From contig CALXVR010000019.1 of the NCBI GenBank assembly GCA_944392155.1, positions 1 to 35,106 on the forward strand: a stretch of DNA of 35,106 nucleotides. Reading direction: 5' to 3'. The notes beneath the pieces were generated by a model that did no database searches, was not told where the DNA came from, and saw nothing but the letters and a program-made list of their open reading frames with translations. The position numbers and the translations under genes were made by a program. Source of the DNA: an uncultured Alphaproteobacteria bacterium. Lineage in GTDB: Bacteria; Pseudomonadota; Alphaproteobacteria; RF32; CAG-239. Shown here one piece after another: positions 1 through 8,353 of the stretch (within the stretch, counting starts at the first letter, position 1; each line of letters begins with the position of its first letter).

Positions 1-27
1 TGGGTTCGACCACTCGGGAAGCCATAA
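1..27 (+). CDS. 3' end of an unidentified protein gene (partial)
   Basis: Frame 1 reads WVRPLGKP and then a TAA stop at 25-27, and a terminator-like hairpin follows six bases later. That arrangement suits the last codons of a gene entering from the left edge. Eight residues are too few to assign a family, and the reading could be accidental. Confidence 0.3.
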   Translation, partial: WVRPLGKP

Positions 28-32
28 AAAAA

Positions 33-57
33 CCACTCATACAGAGTGGCTTTTTTA
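33..57. terminator. Bidirectional intrinsic terminator
   Basis: A CCACTC/GAGTGG stem (33-38 with 44-49) is flanked by an A-run on the left and a T-run on the right (51-56). It can therefore end transcripts from both directions: the gene entering from the left and tRNA-Arg on the minus strand. Confidence 0.7.
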
Positions 58-61
58 TAAA

Positions 62-138
62 TGGCGTACCCGGGGGGATTCGAACCCACGACCCTCGGCG
101 TCGGAGGCCGATACTCTATCCAACTGAGCTACGGGTAC
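62..138 (-). tRNA. tRNA-Arg(CCG)
   Basis: The minus strand folds as a complete class I tRNA. The acceptor stem GTACCCG pairs with CGGGTAC, followed by a G discriminator and an encoded CCA. The D-arm contains AGCTCAGTTGGATAGAG, the anticodon stem TCGGC/GCCGA encloses loop CTCCGAC, and the T-arm is GTGGGTTCGAATCCCCC. The anticodon is CCG, which reads the arginine codon CGG. Confidence 0.95.
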
Positions 139-256
139 ATAACTTATTGCCTTTTTTATGTACATTATTTTAAATTACATTTCCAGCATTTTTTATAAAA
201 AAGTCTTTTTCTTGGCGCTTTCACCGAAAATTTGCCGAAATTATCGCAATTTGGGC

Positions 257-284
257 TTGACTTTTAATCACATAAACGTTATTA
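257..284 (+). promoter_or_regulatory. Putative sigma70 promoter of rpmB
   Basis: TTGACT (257-262) is followed after 16 bases by TTATTA (279-284), about 35 bases before the rpmB start. The rest of the 139-318 gap is AT-rich and I see no gene or RNA in it. Confidence 0.45.
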
Positions 285-318
285 ACAAGCAACAAGTTTA
301 TTTATGAGGATTAAAACA

Positions 319-606
319 ATGGCTAAAAAATGTGATATTTCCGGCACCGGCGTTATGAGCGGCAACAATGTCAGCCACGCTCACAACAAGAGTCGTCGTC
401 GTTTCTTGCCCAACCTTCAGGTTGTTTCTCTTTTGAGCGAAACTTTGGGCAAAGTTTTCAAATTGAAAGTTTGTTCTAAAACATTGCGTTCTATTGAACA
501 CAATGGCGGTTTGGATGCTTACTTGGAATCAACTTCCAACAACAAACTGACCGAAGAAGCTAAAAAAATTAAAAAGAGCATTGCAAAAAGCAAAGCCGCA
601 AAATAA
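319..606 (+). CDS. rpmB: 50S ribosomal protein L28
   Basis: L28 is a protein of the large ribosomal subunit. The 95-residue product begins MAKKCDISG and carries the typical GNNVSHAHNKSRRRFLPNLQ stretch, followed by a basic lysine-rich tail. Its length fits the slightly long L28 of Alphaproteobacteria. I chose the ATG at 319 over the in-frame ATG at 304 because L28 begins MAKKC and a GAGGA ribosome site lies at 306-310. The gene stands alone between a promoter at 257 and a terminator at 629. Confidence 0.96.
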   Translation: MAKKCDISGTGVMSGNNVSHAHNKSRRRFLPNLQVVSLLSETLGKVFKLKVCSKTLRSIEHNGGLDAYLESTSNNKLTEEAKKIKKSIAKSKAAK

Positions 607-628
607 TTATCTACAGGCAAATGTAGTC

Positions 629-662
629 ATATCCTCCTGATTTTTCAGGAGGATATTTTTTT
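629..662 (+). terminator. Intrinsic terminator after rpmB
   Basis: A perfect 12-bp stem (629-640 with 645-656, containing ATCCTCCTGA/TCAGGAGGAT) has a 4-base loop and runs into seven T residues. Confidence 0.9.
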
Positions 663-763
663 ATCCCCACAATTAACAAGCCTGAAACATCAAAGAAACT
701 AAATCCTTTGAGTTTTACGCTGAAGTTGTTTATAAAGAGGCAATAAAAGAACTAACAACATCC

Positions 764-2251
764 ATGAAAGTCTGCCAAATGGAACAAATTGACCCTGCCT
801 CCTTACCTCAAAATCTTGAAGCTGAACAAGCCTTGCTTGGCGCCATTTTAGCCAACAACAAAGCTTATGAAAAAGTTTCGGAATTTTTACGCCCCTATCA
901 CTTTGCCGATTCTATTCATGCCAAAGTTTTTGAAGTCATGTCAAAACTTATTCAAAGAGGACATGTTGCAGATGTCATCACACTAAGAAACTATTTTGAG
1001 CAAGAAGGGTCCTTACAAGAGGTTGGCGGACACCAATACTTAATCAAATTGGCAGACAGCGCATCCCCGCTAACCAATGTAGAATATTATGCTCAGTTTA
1101 TATACGACAAGTATTTAAGAAGAGAGCTGATAAACACCGGCTATGAAATCGTCAATGATGCCATGAAAGAAGACTTAGACTCTGACGCCACCACTCAGAT
1201 AGAAGTCGCCGAAAAAAAACTTTTTGAGCTCTCCAATCAAGGAGAAAGTCAGGGTGGTTTTATAGATTTTGCGCAAGCCTTAACCTCTTCTTTAGGTCAA
1301 ATTGAACAAGCTTATCAAAAAGATGGTAAAATATCGGGCTTGCCGACAGCCTTGGATGCATTAGACGAGAAAACAGGTGGCTTAAACAACTCAGACCTTA
1401 TTATTTTAGCAGGACGTCCGGCTATGGGTAAAACCGCATTAGCCACCAATATTGCTTATAATGTTGCCGAATTTATGAGCCATGACAAGTCTGTTGATCC
1501 CAAGTCTCGAGGCGTTGCCTTTTTCTCACTGGAAATGTCTGCTGACCAATTAGCCAGCCGTATTCTTTCTACCGTAACCCAAACCCCCGGACATAAGATG
1601 CGCACGGGCGAACTTGACAACGCCGAGTTCACACGCATCGCCGCAGCCGTACGCGAACTTGAAACCATCCCGCTATATATTGATGATACACCGGGTCTAA
1701 ACATCAATGCCATACGCACCCGCGCCCGTCGATTAAAACGTAACAAAGGCTTAGGCTTGATTGTCATTGACTATATTCAATTGATTATGGGAACAGGCAG
1801 CAAAAAAACCGAAGGCAACCGTGTACAAGAATTATCAGAGATTTCGCGCGGTCTGAAGATTCTGGCCAAAGAGCTCAATGTTCCCGTCATTGCCTTATCC
1901 CAATTAAACCGCGGCGTAGAACAGCGCGATGACAAACGTCCCGTTATGTCAGACTTGCGTGAATCCGGCTCCATCGAGCAAGACGCAGATATTGTAATGT
2001 TTGTATTCCGCGAAAACTATTATATCCAAAACGAGGAACCGAAACAACGTGCCGGAGAAACACCGGAACACTTACAAAACCGTATAGAGGAATGGCAAAA
2101 ACGCGTCAGAGAAACCGCCAACATCGGTGAAGTTATCATCGGCAAACAACGTCATGGCCCGACCGGTACGGTCAAGCTTTTCTGGAACGGCGAATTTGCT
2201 CAGTTTGGCAACCTGATTAAGGAAGAATACCTACCCGACCAAATCGGCTAA
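764..2251 (+). CDS. dnaB: Replicative DNA helicase DnaB
   Basis: DnaB is the hexameric 5'-3' helicase that unwinds DNA at the replication fork and recruits primase. The 495-residue product is of normal length. The N-terminal domain (about 10-125) contains LPQNLEAEQALLGAIL, and the RecA-like C-terminal domain starts near 185. Walker A GRPAMGKT is at 217-224, Walker B IVIDYIQL at 333-340, and the SQLNRGVEQR stretch at about 379-388. No intein or insertion is seen. No strong ribosome site precedes the ATG at 764, and the ATG at 779 is an equally possible start. The gene follows rpmB but is separated from it by a terminator. Confidence 0.97.
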   Translation: MKVCQMEQIDPASLPQNLEAEQALLGAILANNKAYEKVSEFLRPYHFADSIHAKVFEVMSKLIQRGHVADVITLRNYFEQEGSLQEVGGHQYLIKLADSASPLTNVEYYAQFIYDKYLRRELINTGYEIVNDAMKEDLDSDATTQIEVAEKKLFELSNQGESQGGFIDFAQALTSSLGQIEQAYQKDGKISGLPTALDALDEKTGGLNNSDLIILAGRPAMGKTALATNIAYNVAEFMSHDKSVDPKSRGVAFFSLEMSADQLASRILSTVTQTPGHKMRTGELDNAEFTRIAAAVRELETIPLYIDDTPGLNINAIRTRARRLKRNKGLGLIVIDYIQLIMGTGSKKTEGNRVQELSEISRGLKILAKELNVPVIALSQLNRGVEQRDDKRPVMSDLRESGSIEQDADIVMFVFRENYYIQNEEPKQRAGETPEHLQNRIEEWQKRVRETANIGEVIIGKQRHGPTGTVKLFWNGEFAQFGNLIKEEYLPDQIG

Positions 2252-2254
2252 AGC

Positions 2255-2584
2255 TTATTTATGACAACAACCGTGCCCGCCGCAACAACAGGAACCATTC
2301 TCATCCTGAGAGCAACAACAATCTTCCTCAGATGAGCTGTTGTCTTTAACTTCCACGGGATAACCGCCATAATAACCTGAACCAAAAATTTTTCCGGTAT
2401 ATTCATGCTCGGGAGAATCTGAACGCATAACAACCTCATCGGCAGATTGAGAAGAATTTTCTTCAACATCTCCACGCATAATCGCCGCTTGCATTTTTTG
2501 CAGTTGTCGCTTTTTGCCTTCACAACAAGCGCAGGTTCCCTGCACGGGTGTTTTAACCAACATATCCGCCAACCACTTAAACAT
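2255..2584 (-). CDS. Cysteine-rich small protein, putative metal binder
   Basis: This 109-residue product belongs to no family I recognise. It holds 11 cysteines: C18, C20, C21 near the start, and C89-91, C99-101, C106-107 in a glycine- and histidine-containing tail ending GHGCCHK. The middle is acidic and serine-rich (SSSEED near 83-88). There is no signal peptide. Such Cys/His clusters often bind metals, but that is inference here. A near-ideal ribosome site AAGGAG lies just before its ATG, so translation is likely. It converges on dnaB (3-base gap) and is divergent from the Cys-cluster genes at 2653. Confidence 0.7.
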   Translation of the reverse strand: MFKWLADMLVKTPVQGTCACCEGKKRQLQKMQAAIMRGDVEENSSQSADEVVMRSDSPEHEYTGKIFGSGYYGGYPVEVKDNSSSEEDCCCSQDENGSCCCGGHGCCHK

Positions 2585-2652
2585 TTTTCACTTCTCCTTA
2601 ATTATTGCTTGGTATATTATAGCAGAAAATTTATGAATAAAAAGGAAATGCC

Positions 2653-3033
2653 TTGTCAAAAAAACTTGAAGATATGACCGAAGAAGAATGGGAAGCCGTC
2701 TGCAACCGTTGCGGCAAGTGCTGCCTCATAAAAATTCAAGATGAAGATACGGATGAAATCTATTATACCGATGTCGTTTGTAAATACTTTAATTTTGAAA
2801 CTTGCGAATGCACGGAATATCAAAATCGTTGCACTCTTGTACCCGAATGTCTGAAGCTGACCAAAGAAAATGTCGGCAAAATCAAATGGATGCCAAAATC
2901 CTGCGCTTACCGCTGTTTGTTGGAAGGCAGACCCAAACCCAAAAGAGAACCTGTTTCTTCTTTTTGCATTTCCGAAAAACTGGTCAGAGATGAAGAGCTT
3001 GAAGACCACATCTTGGAGCGCGATGACTTATGA
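2653..3033 (+). CDS. YkgJ/YcgN-family cysteine cluster protein (copy 1)
   Basis: The 126-residue product resembles the YcgN (UPF0260) branch of the YkgJ cysteine-cluster family, thought to hold a metal or Fe-S centre but of unknown function. The hallmark EEWEAVCNRCGKCC gives C17, C20, C23 and C24. More cysteines follow at 43, 51, 53, 60, 66, 84 and 88, with the family's VPECLKLT and WMPKSCAYR motifs. The start appears to be TTG, preceded by an AAAGGA ribosome site. The stop overlaps the ATG of the next paralogue by four bases (ATGA), so the two are probably translationally coupled. Confidence 0.85.
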   Translation: MSKKLEDMTEEEWEAVCNRCGKCCLIKIQDEDTDEIYYTDVVCKYFNFETCECTEYQNRCTLVPECLKLTKENVGKIKWMPKSCAYRCLLEGRPKPKREPVSSFCISEKLVRDEELEDHILERDDL

Positions 3034-3536
3034 GTGAAGATAAGTACTTTATAGACGATTCGTTCAATCCGGAAGAGCGTTTTGCGCACATGGAACACCT
3101 TGAGCCGGAGTTTTGGAAAAAGAAAAAACTGGAGGAGATGAGCAAAGAAGAATGGGAACTTCTTTGTGATGGCTGCGGAAAATGCTGTTTGAATAAATTA
3201 GAGATTAAAGGCAAGATTCGCTTTACCAACACACGTTGCCGCTTTTTAGATTGCCAAACCTGCCTTTGTCGCATTTATCCCAATCGTTTTCAAAAAGTCC
3301 CCGATTGCCGAGACATAGACTTAAACGCCGTCCGCGAAAAGCCGCGTTGGTTGCCTAAAACTTGTGCTTATTGGCTACTGGATAATGGCTTTGACTTACC
3401 TGACTGGCATCCGCTCAAAACCGGACGAGCCGCCTCCGTCCACGAAGCCCAAATGTCACTCAAAGACCGCCCAACCGTTTCCGAAACAGGAATCCAAGAC
3501 TATGAAAATTACATTGTTGACTGGGAAGACCTTTGA
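3030..3536 (+). CDS. YcgN-like cysteine cluster protein (copy 2)
   Basis: This 168-residue paralogue of the preceding gene has an N-terminal extension of about 36 residues. It is closer to classical YcgN: EEWELLCDGCGKCCLNKLE (C46, C49, C52, C53), then C70, C75, C78, C80, C93, and WLPKTCAYWLL with C112. The C-terminal HPLKTG stretch also suits YcgN. It overlaps copy 1 by four bases, and the next gene starts inside its last 35 bases, so the three genes look co-translated. The biochemical function of the family is not established. Confidence 0.88.
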   Translation: MSEDKYFIDDSFNPEERFAHMEHLEPEFWKKKKLEEMSKEEWELLCDGCGKCCLNKLEIKGKIRFTNTRCRFLDCQTCLCRIYPNRFQKVPDCRDIDLNAVREKPRWLPKTCAYWLLDNGFDLPDWHPLKTGRAASVHEAQMSLKDRPTVSETGIQDYENYIVDWEDL

Positions 3537-4212
3537 TATTCAGGAAGCCTTGGGCTTTGAGATTAAGGTCATAAAATCACCGCGCGCCAAGAGGCTGACA
3601 CTGCGTATTGACTCCAAAGAACGCTTGCCGGTTTTAACTATTCCTGAGCGTTGTTCTGCGAAAAAAGCCGTTGCTTTTGCCAAAGAACATCAGGATTGGA
3701 TAGAGCGCTCTTTAGCCAGACTTCCGCAAACCAAAAAATTTGAAAACGGCGAGCAAATTTCCCTTTTCGGACAAACGGTAACCATCCGTCATAATTCCAA
3801 ATTACGCAAAGGAACATTTCTGGAAGATAATGTTTTAAACGTATCGGGAGAAGCTGAATTTTTGCACCGCCGAGTTAAAGATTATATCAAAGAGCAAGCC
3901 AAAAACGAATTTTACAAACGCTCCAAACTCTTGGCTGAAAAGCTGGGTTGTTCCTTGCATGACGTCACTATCAAAGACACTAAATCACGTTGGGGAAGCT
4001 GCTCCTCTCTGCACAACATCAATTACAACTGGCGGATTGCTTTAGCTCCCGAAAACGTCATCAATTACCTGATGGCGCATGAAGTTGCGCATCTTAAACA
4101 TCAGGACCATTCACGAGCTTTTTGGCGCTGCGTGCGTGAACTTTATCCCGAAGCCGAAACCGGCAAAGTCTGGCTCCGGCTCCATAGCAAAGAACTCTAT
4201 CTGTATGAATAA
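3502..4212 (+). CDS. YgjP-like (DUF45) zinc metallopeptidase
   Basis: The 236-residue product matches the YgjP-like metallopeptidase domain. It has the conserved SRWGSCSS motif (about 162-169), then HEVAH at 193-197 with a third candidate zinc ligand at H203 (HExxH-x5-H), as in WLM/SprT-type gluzincins. The N-terminal part with SPRAKRLTLRID is also typical of the family. The frame is open further upstream, but I place the start at ATG 3502 because homologues begin near there and CAGGA precedes it. It overlaps the YcgN-like gene by 35 bases. The substrate is unknown. Confidence 0.88.
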   Translation: MKITLLTGKTFDIQEALGFEIKVIKSPRAKRLTLRIDSKERLPVLTIPERCSAKKAVAFAKEHQDWIERSLARLPQTKKFENGEQISLFGQTVTIRHNSKLRKGTFLEDNVLNVSGEAEFLHRRVKDYIKEQAKNEFYKRSKLLAEKLGCSLHDVTIKDTKSRWGSCSSLHNINYNWRIALAPENVINYLMAHEVAHLKHQDHSRAFWRCVRELYPEAETGKVWLRLHSKELYLYE

Positions 4213-4284
4213 AACAAAAAACTTGATAATTATGCGTTTGCCCCCTATATTTTAAATAACATCAACTTAAGGAGATTAACTTAA

Positions 4285-5016
4285 ATGTTAGAAAATAAAA
4301 ACTTTACCGCTGTCAGCTCAAAATCTGCCGCTTATGTAGATGAAGGCTTGCGCCAATACATGATTAAAGTTTACAACTACATGGCAGCCGGCCTATGCAT
4401 GACCGCCTTTGCCGCCTATTTGGTTGCCAACACTTCATTGATAAAATTGTTTTTTAACATCACCCCGCAAGGCGCAAGCTTGTCTGGCCTTGGCTGGTTG
4501 TTCTTGCTTGCCCCGTTCTTGATGATTTTTGCTTTCAGTTGGGTCATTAGCCGCGGAACTTTAGCCCAAGTACAAGGCGTTTTCTGGGGCTTTTCTGCCG
4601 TTATGGGCATCTCTTTGGCTCCTATTTTCTTAACTTACACAGGAGAAAGCATCACCCGCTTGTTCCTAATCACGGCAGCTACCTTCGGCGGAATGAGCCT
4701 TTATGGCTACACCACAAAAAAAGACCTGACCGCAATGGGTTCTTTCATGGTTATGGGGCTTTGGGGTATTATCATTGCCTCAATCGTTAATATCTTTATG
4801 CAGAGCTCCGGTTTAAGTTTTGCCTTGTCAATCTTAACCGTCATCATCTTCACGGGCTTAACGGCTTATGACACACAAAAAGTTCGCAGTCTGTATATGA
4901 GTGCCGACACAGGTGATACAGCCACCCGTAAAGCCATTGCCGGTGCTTTGGAGTTATATCTTGACTTCATCAACCTGTTTTTGGCTCTGTTAAGATTATT
5001 CGGCGACCGCCGATAA
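4285..5016 (+). CDS. Bax inhibitor-1 / YccA-family membrane protein
   Basis: The 243-residue product is an inner-membrane protein with seven hydrophobic segments, the usual topology of the Bax inhibitor-1 (TMBIM) family. The family signature is in the last third: a TM segment leading into GLTAYDTQKVRSLY, then LELYLDFINLFLALLRLFG at the C terminus. Bacterial members such as YccA act as FtsH-interacting proteins and BsYetJ as a pH-gated calcium leak channel. Which role applies here cannot be told. An AAGGAG ribosome site precedes the ATG, and a terminator follows within 10 bases of the stop. Confidence 0.93.
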   Translation: MLENKNFTAVSSKSAAYVDEGLRQYMIKVYNYMAAGLCMTAFAAYLVANTSLIKLFFNITPQGASLSGLGWLFLLAPFLMIFAFSWVISRGTLAQVQGVFWGFSAVMGISLAPIFLTYTGESITRLFLITAATFGGMSLYGYTTKKDLTAMGSFMVMGLWGIIIASIVNIFMQSSGLSFALSILTVIIFTGLTAYDTQKVRSLYMSADTGDTATRKAIAGALELYLDFINLFLALLRLFGDRR

Positions 5017-5024
5017 TTCTAAAA

Positions 5025-5052
5025 AGCTCCGCCGATGCGGAGCTTTTTTTTT
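5025..5052 (+). terminator. Intrinsic terminator after the BI-1 gene
   Basis: An 8-bp stem AGCTCCGC/GCGGAGCT (5025-5032 with 5037-5044) with loop CGAT is followed by a run of T residues to 5052. Confidence 0.9.
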
Positions 5053-5063
5053 GCAAAAAAACA

Positions 5064-5092
5064 TTGACTTGGAAGAAAAAACTGTCTATAAG
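5064..5092 (+). promoter_or_regulatory. Sigma70-type promoter of the rpmH operon
   Basis: TTGACT (5064-5069) and TATAAG (5087-5092) are separated by exactly 17 bases, directly after the preceding terminator and about 95 bases before rpmH. This leaves a leader of roughly 85 bases. Confidence 0.7.
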
Positions 5093-5149
5093 CAGAGTTA
5101 CCCGAGGCCTTGAGCAAAATTTTCAGGGCTTAAATAATTAATAAAAACA

Positions 5150-5167
5150 GCCGATTTTAAAATCGGC
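5150..5167 (+). promoter_or_regulatory. Palindrome in the rpmH leader
   Basis: GCCGATTTTAAAATCGGC is a perfect 18-base palindrome lying 18 bases before the rpmH ATG and just upstream of its GGAG. In RNA it can form a hairpin next to the ribosome site; as DNA it could be a repressor site. No T-run follows, so it is not a standard terminator. Confidence 0.4.
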
Positions 5168-5185
5168 ACTAACCGGAGAAAACAA

Positions 5186-5320
5186 ATGAAAAGAACATAT
5201 CAGCCGAGTAAATTGGTAAGAGCTCGTCGCCATGGTTTCCGTGCGCGCATGGCTACAGCTGGCGGCCGCAAAGTTATTGCAGCTCGTCGCAGCAGAGGAC
5301 GCAAAAAACTCTCAGCCTAG
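5186..5320 (+). CDS. rpmH: 50S ribosomal protein L34
   Basis: L34 is a small basic protein of the large ribosomal subunit. The 44-residue product starts [19 protein letters not shown] and continues [20 protein letters not shown], which is unmistakable L34. A GGAG ribosome site (5174-5177) lies before the ATG. The gene heads the classic rpmH-rnpA-yidD-yidC cluster, and rnpA starts 10 bases after its stop. No dnaA is present upstream in this window, although dnaA is often the neighbour in other bacteria. Confidence 0.97.
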   Translation: MKRTYQPSKLVRARRHGFRARMATAGGRKVIAARRSRGRKKLSA

Positions 5321-5330
5321 GTCATAACCT

Positions 5331-5735
5331 ATGCCTGAAGTCTTGGTTTTAAAAAAACGCAAAGATTTTGTCAGAGTCGCCGCAAAAGGTGTTCGGGTGG
5401 CAACATCCACACTTATTTTGCAGGCGGCTCAAAATTTATCTACCGACAACCAATTTTGTCGTGTCGGCTACACCACCACCAAAAAAATAGGCAAAGCCCA
5501 TATTCGCAACCGAGCCCGTCGTCGGATGCGTGCTGCCGTTAGGGAGCTATTTCCCTCTCGAGCCTTAGCCGATACGGATTATGTTTTAATCGGTCGTTAC
5601 AATACCGCAGATTGTCCCTTTGATAAGCTTAAAGGCGACCTTTGCTATGGCTTAAAAAAACTCCATAAACAACTTCAGCCGGAAGAACAACACAATGAAC
5701 CGGATATTGAAAAATCTGCTGATATTGTTGGTTAA
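5331..5735 (+). CDS. rnpA: Ribonuclease P protein component
   Basis: RnpA is the protein subunit that helps RNase P RNA bind and cleave the 5' leader of pre-tRNA. The 134-residue product starts with [11 protein letters not shown] and contains [20 protein letters not shown] with the arginine-rich RNR helix at about 57-73. It is slightly longer than the usual 110-125 residues because of an acidic C-terminal tail. That tail is the part overlapped by the next gene: yidD begins 41 bases before the rnpA stop, a common arrangement in this cluster. Confidence 0.95.
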   Translation: MPEVLVLKKRKDFVRVAAKGVRVATSTLILQAAQNLSTDNQFCRVGYTTTKKIGKAHIRNRARRRMRAAVRELFPSRALADTDYVLIGRYNTADCPFDKLKGDLCYGLKKLHKQLQPEEQHNEPDIEKSADIVG

Positions 5736-5937
5736 GTTTTACCAAAAATTTTTATCCCCGCTTTGTCCCGGAGTTTGCCGCTATCGTCCGACTTGCTCCC
5801 AATATATGATTGAAGCGATTTCCACCCACGGCATCATCAAAGGTCTGTATCTGGGAATAAAGCGCATCTTGCGTTGCCACCCTTGGGGCGGCTCGGGTTA
5901 TGATCCCGTTCCTCCAAAGCAAGAAAAAAAAGAATAA
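5695..5937 (+). CDS. yidD: Membrane protein insertion efficiency factor YidD
   Basis: YidD is a small membrane-associated protein that assists YidC-dependent insertion of inner-membrane proteins. The 80-residue product has an amphipathic N-terminal helix ([17 protein letters not shown]) and the three-cysteine signature [14 protein letters not shown], followed by [20 protein letters not shown], all diagnostic. It overlaps the rnpA tail by 41 bases, so its translation may be coupled to rnpA. The yidC gene follows after about 100 bases. Confidence 0.96.
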   Translation: MNRILKNLLILLVKFYQKFLSPLCPGVCRYRPTCSQYMIEAISTHGIIKGLYLGIKRILRCHPWGGSGYDPVPPKQEKKE

Positions 5938-5999
5938 AACTGGATATTTGCTTGCTTAAACCCTAATTATACAGTAGAAAAAGCCTAAGAAGACATAAA

Positions 6000-6016
6000 G
6001 ACACGACATGCGTGTC
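6000..6016 (+). promoter_or_regulatory. Small hairpin before the yidC ribosome site
   Basis: GACACG (6000-6005) pairs with CGTGTC (6011-6016) across a five-base loop, four bases before the AAAGGAG ribosome site. It may affect yidC translation or separate it from yidD; there is no T-run, so it is not a terminator. I found no clear yidC promoter in 5938-6036. Confidence 0.35.
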
Positions 6017-6036
6017 AATAAAGGAGATTTTAATAA

Positions 6037-7710
6037 ATGAAAGACGAAATGAAAGGCATCTATTGGGCGGTTATCTTGTCCATCGCCGTAATTTTCATAA
6101 CCAATTACTTTTTCCCACGCAAAGCTCCGTCTATGCCGGAAGCACCTACACCCGTAGTTGAAGCCGCCGTTGAAGAAAAAGCGGAAATTTCAAATGAAAA
6201 TATCACAATCGAAACACCTCTGAACGTTGCAGATGTCTTAGGCAAAGATGCGCGCATCAACATCAAGAACGCAGCCATCAGCGGCTCAATCCGCATCAAA
6301 GGTGGCCGCTTTGATGAAATTTTGTTGGATAAATATAAACAAACTCTGGAAGCAGACAGTGCCGATGTTGAGTTATTTACGCCGGCAAAAACCGCCAATC
6401 CCTATTATGCCGAATTCGGCTGGTTACCCCAAGATTCTGCCATCCGTACACCAAACGCCAACACTCTTTGGACTGTTAAAGGCAAAGAGCTGACCCCGCA
6501 AACCCCTGTTACTTTAGAATGGAATAACGGTCAGGGTCTCAAATTCATCCGCCGCATCAGCCTGGATAATAACTATATGTTCACCATTGAACAAAGCGTT
6601 GAGAACAACACCGGCAAGAGCATTGTGCTTTATCCTTACGGTTTAATCAGCCGTTTTCACAATCAAGCAGCCGCCAGCGGCGTTGTTCATGAAGGTCTGA
6701 TCAGCGTTGCCGACAACAATCTCCACGAAATCAAATATAAAGACATTGAAGATTCCAAAAAAGAAGACTTCAAGACCACCGGTGGTTGGGCTGGTTTCTC
6801 AGACCGCTATTGGTTCTCAGCCTTCGTTTTGGGCAATGAGCAAAACGCCACCATCAAATTCAGCAATACCGGCAAAAACTTATATCAGGCAGACTATGTC
6901 GGAGAGCCTTTGACAATCGCTGCCGGCTCGGTCGGAAGCAACACCGTCAAAATGTTTGCCGGCGCCAAAGAAATCAAACTTTTGGATACTTATACCAAAC
7001 AGTTCAACATTCCAAAATTTGACTTAGCCGTAGACTTTGGTTGGTATTATTTCTTAACCAAACCCTTCTTCTATATTTTGGATTTCTTGTATAATTTCAT
7101 CGGCAATATGGGCTGGGCAATTCTGTTATTTGCCGCTTTGCTCCGTCTCGTAATGTTCCCGATAGCTAACAAGTCTTATGAGAGCATGTCTAAGATGAAA
7201 AAAGTTCAGCCCAAAATTAAGGAGCTGCAAGAAAGATATGGCGAAGACAAAATGAAGCTTCAGCAAGAAACTCTGGAACTTTATCGTAAGGAAAAAATTA
7301 ATCCGGCAGCAGGCTGCTTACCTATGCTGATTCAAATTCCGGTATTTTTCTCACTGTACAAGGTTTTAAACATCTCCATTGAGATTCGCCATGCGCCGTT
7401 CATCGGCTGGATTAAAGACCTTTCGGCACCAGACCCCTTAACTCTTTCGGTCTGGACGCATTTACCGATTCCGGGCTTATTGGATATTGGTGTCTGGCCG
7501 ATTCTTATGGGCTTGACGATGTGGGTTCAGCAAAAACTTAATCCGGCACCGACCAACAAAGATCAGGCACGTATGTTTGCCATGATGCCGGTTATCTTTA
7601 CCTTCATGCTCGGACATTTTGCTTCTGGTTTGGTCATCTACTGGACCTTGAGCAACATCCTCTCCATTATTCAGCAAAAAGCCATAATGAAGAAAAACGG
7701 AGTAGACTAA
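6037..7710 (+). CDS. yidC: Membrane protein insertase YidC
   Basis: YidC inserts and folds inner-membrane proteins with or without SecYEG. The 557-residue product has the Gram-negative layout: an N-terminal TM segment (about 7-26, with [16 protein letters not shown]), a large periplasmic domain (about 60-330), then five C-terminal TM segments starting near 340. Within these, the [20 protein letters not shown] cytoplasmic loop and [20 protein letters not shown] are typical. The basic tail is short. It has a strong AAAGGAG ribosome site. engB starts one base after its stop, so the two are one transcription unit. Confidence 0.97.
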   Translation: MKDEMKGIYWAVILSIAVIFITNYFFPRKAPSMPEAPTPVVEAAVEEKAEISNENITIETPLNVADVLGKDARINIKNAAISGSIRIKGGRFDEILLDKYKQTLEADSADVELFTPAKTANPYYAEFGWLPQDSAIRTPNANTLWTVKGKELTPQTPVTLEWNNGQGLKFIRRISLDNNYMFTIEQSVENNTGKSIVLYPYGLISRFHNQAAASGVVHEGLISVADNNLHEIKYKDIEDSKKEDFKTTGGWAGFSDRYWFSAFVLGNEQNATIKFSNTGKNLYQADYVGEPLTIAAGSVGSNTVKMFAGAKEIKLLDTYTKQFNIPKFDLAVDFGWYYFLTKPFFYILDFLYNFIGNMGWAILLFAALLRLVMFPIANKSYESMSKMKKVQPKIKELQERYGEDKMKLQQETLELYRKEKINPAAGCLPMLIQIPVFFSLYKVLNISIEIRHAPFIGWIKDLSAPDPLTLSVWTHLPIPGLLDIGVWPILMGLTMWVQQKLNPAPTNKDQARMFAMMPVIFTFMLGHFASGLVIYWTLSNILSIIQQKAIMKKNGVD

Positions 7711-7711
7711 T

Positions 7712-8353
7712 ATGGAAGCAAAAACGGACAAGTTTAGCAGCGAACAAATTAATGAAGCCAAGGCTTTGTTTAACAAACCTTGCACCTTTGTCTTAAGTGT
7801 TGCTAAACTTGACCAACTTCCGCTAACCGAGATGGGGGAAGTCGCTTTTGCCGGTCGCTCCAATGTCGGCAAATCAAGTCTCATAAATGCTTTGTTCAAC
7901 CAACGCAAACTGGCCAAAACCTCCTCCACACCGGGGCGCACCCAACAGCTTAACTACTTTAATTTGGCAGATAAAATCCATCTGGTAGACCTCCCCGGCT
8001 ATGGCTTTGCTCAAGCTCCGGAAAGTATGGTTAAAAGTTGGCAGAAACTGATTTTCACTTACCTGCAAGGCCGTGTAAATTTGAAAAGAGTTTTTCTTTT
8101 GATAGATTCGCGCCACGGCATAAAAAAAGTTGATGAAGAAACAATGGAACTTTTGGATAAAGCCGCAGTAACCTACCAAATCGTACTGACCAAGACCGAC
8201 AAAATCAGCGCCAAAGAGTTAGAAGCCACCATCAACAAGACCAAAGAAATAATCAAAAAACACGGCGCGGCTTATGTTGATGTCCTTGCCACCAGCTCAG
8301 AAAAAAACTTAGGTTTGGATGAATTAAAAGCAGAAATCAGCAGTTTGATTTAA
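7712..8353 (+). CDS. engB: Ribosome biogenesis GTPase EngB/YsxC
   Basis: EngB is a TRAFAC-class GTPase needed for late assembly of the large ribosomal subunit. The 213-residue product shows all G motifs: G1 GRSNVGKS at 48-55, G2 TPGRTQ at about 73-78, G3 DLPG at 93-96, G4 TKTDK at 160-164 and a G5-like ATSS near 195. Its start lies one base after the yidC stop, as in many Alphaproteobacteria. The last 17 bases overlap the end of the convergent methyltransferase-like gene. Confidence 0.96.
   Translation: MEAKTDKFSSEQINEAKALFNKPCTFVLSVAKLDQLPLTEMGEVAFAGRSNVGKSSLINALFNQRKLAKTSSTPGRTQQLNYFNLADKIHLVDLPGYGFAQAPESMVKSWQKLIFTYLQGRVNLKRVFLLIDSRHGIKKVDEETMELLDKAAVTYQIVLTKTDKISAKELEATINKTKEIIKKHGAAYVDVLATSSEKNLGLDELKAEISSLI

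Noticed and set aside
1..25. The minus strand of the first 25 bases resembles a class II tRNA 5' region (CCCGAGTGGTCGAA)
   Set aside because: The D-stem partner does not pair and the acceptor would run into the terminator's T-run, so a protein C terminus ending at TAA 25-27 fits better.
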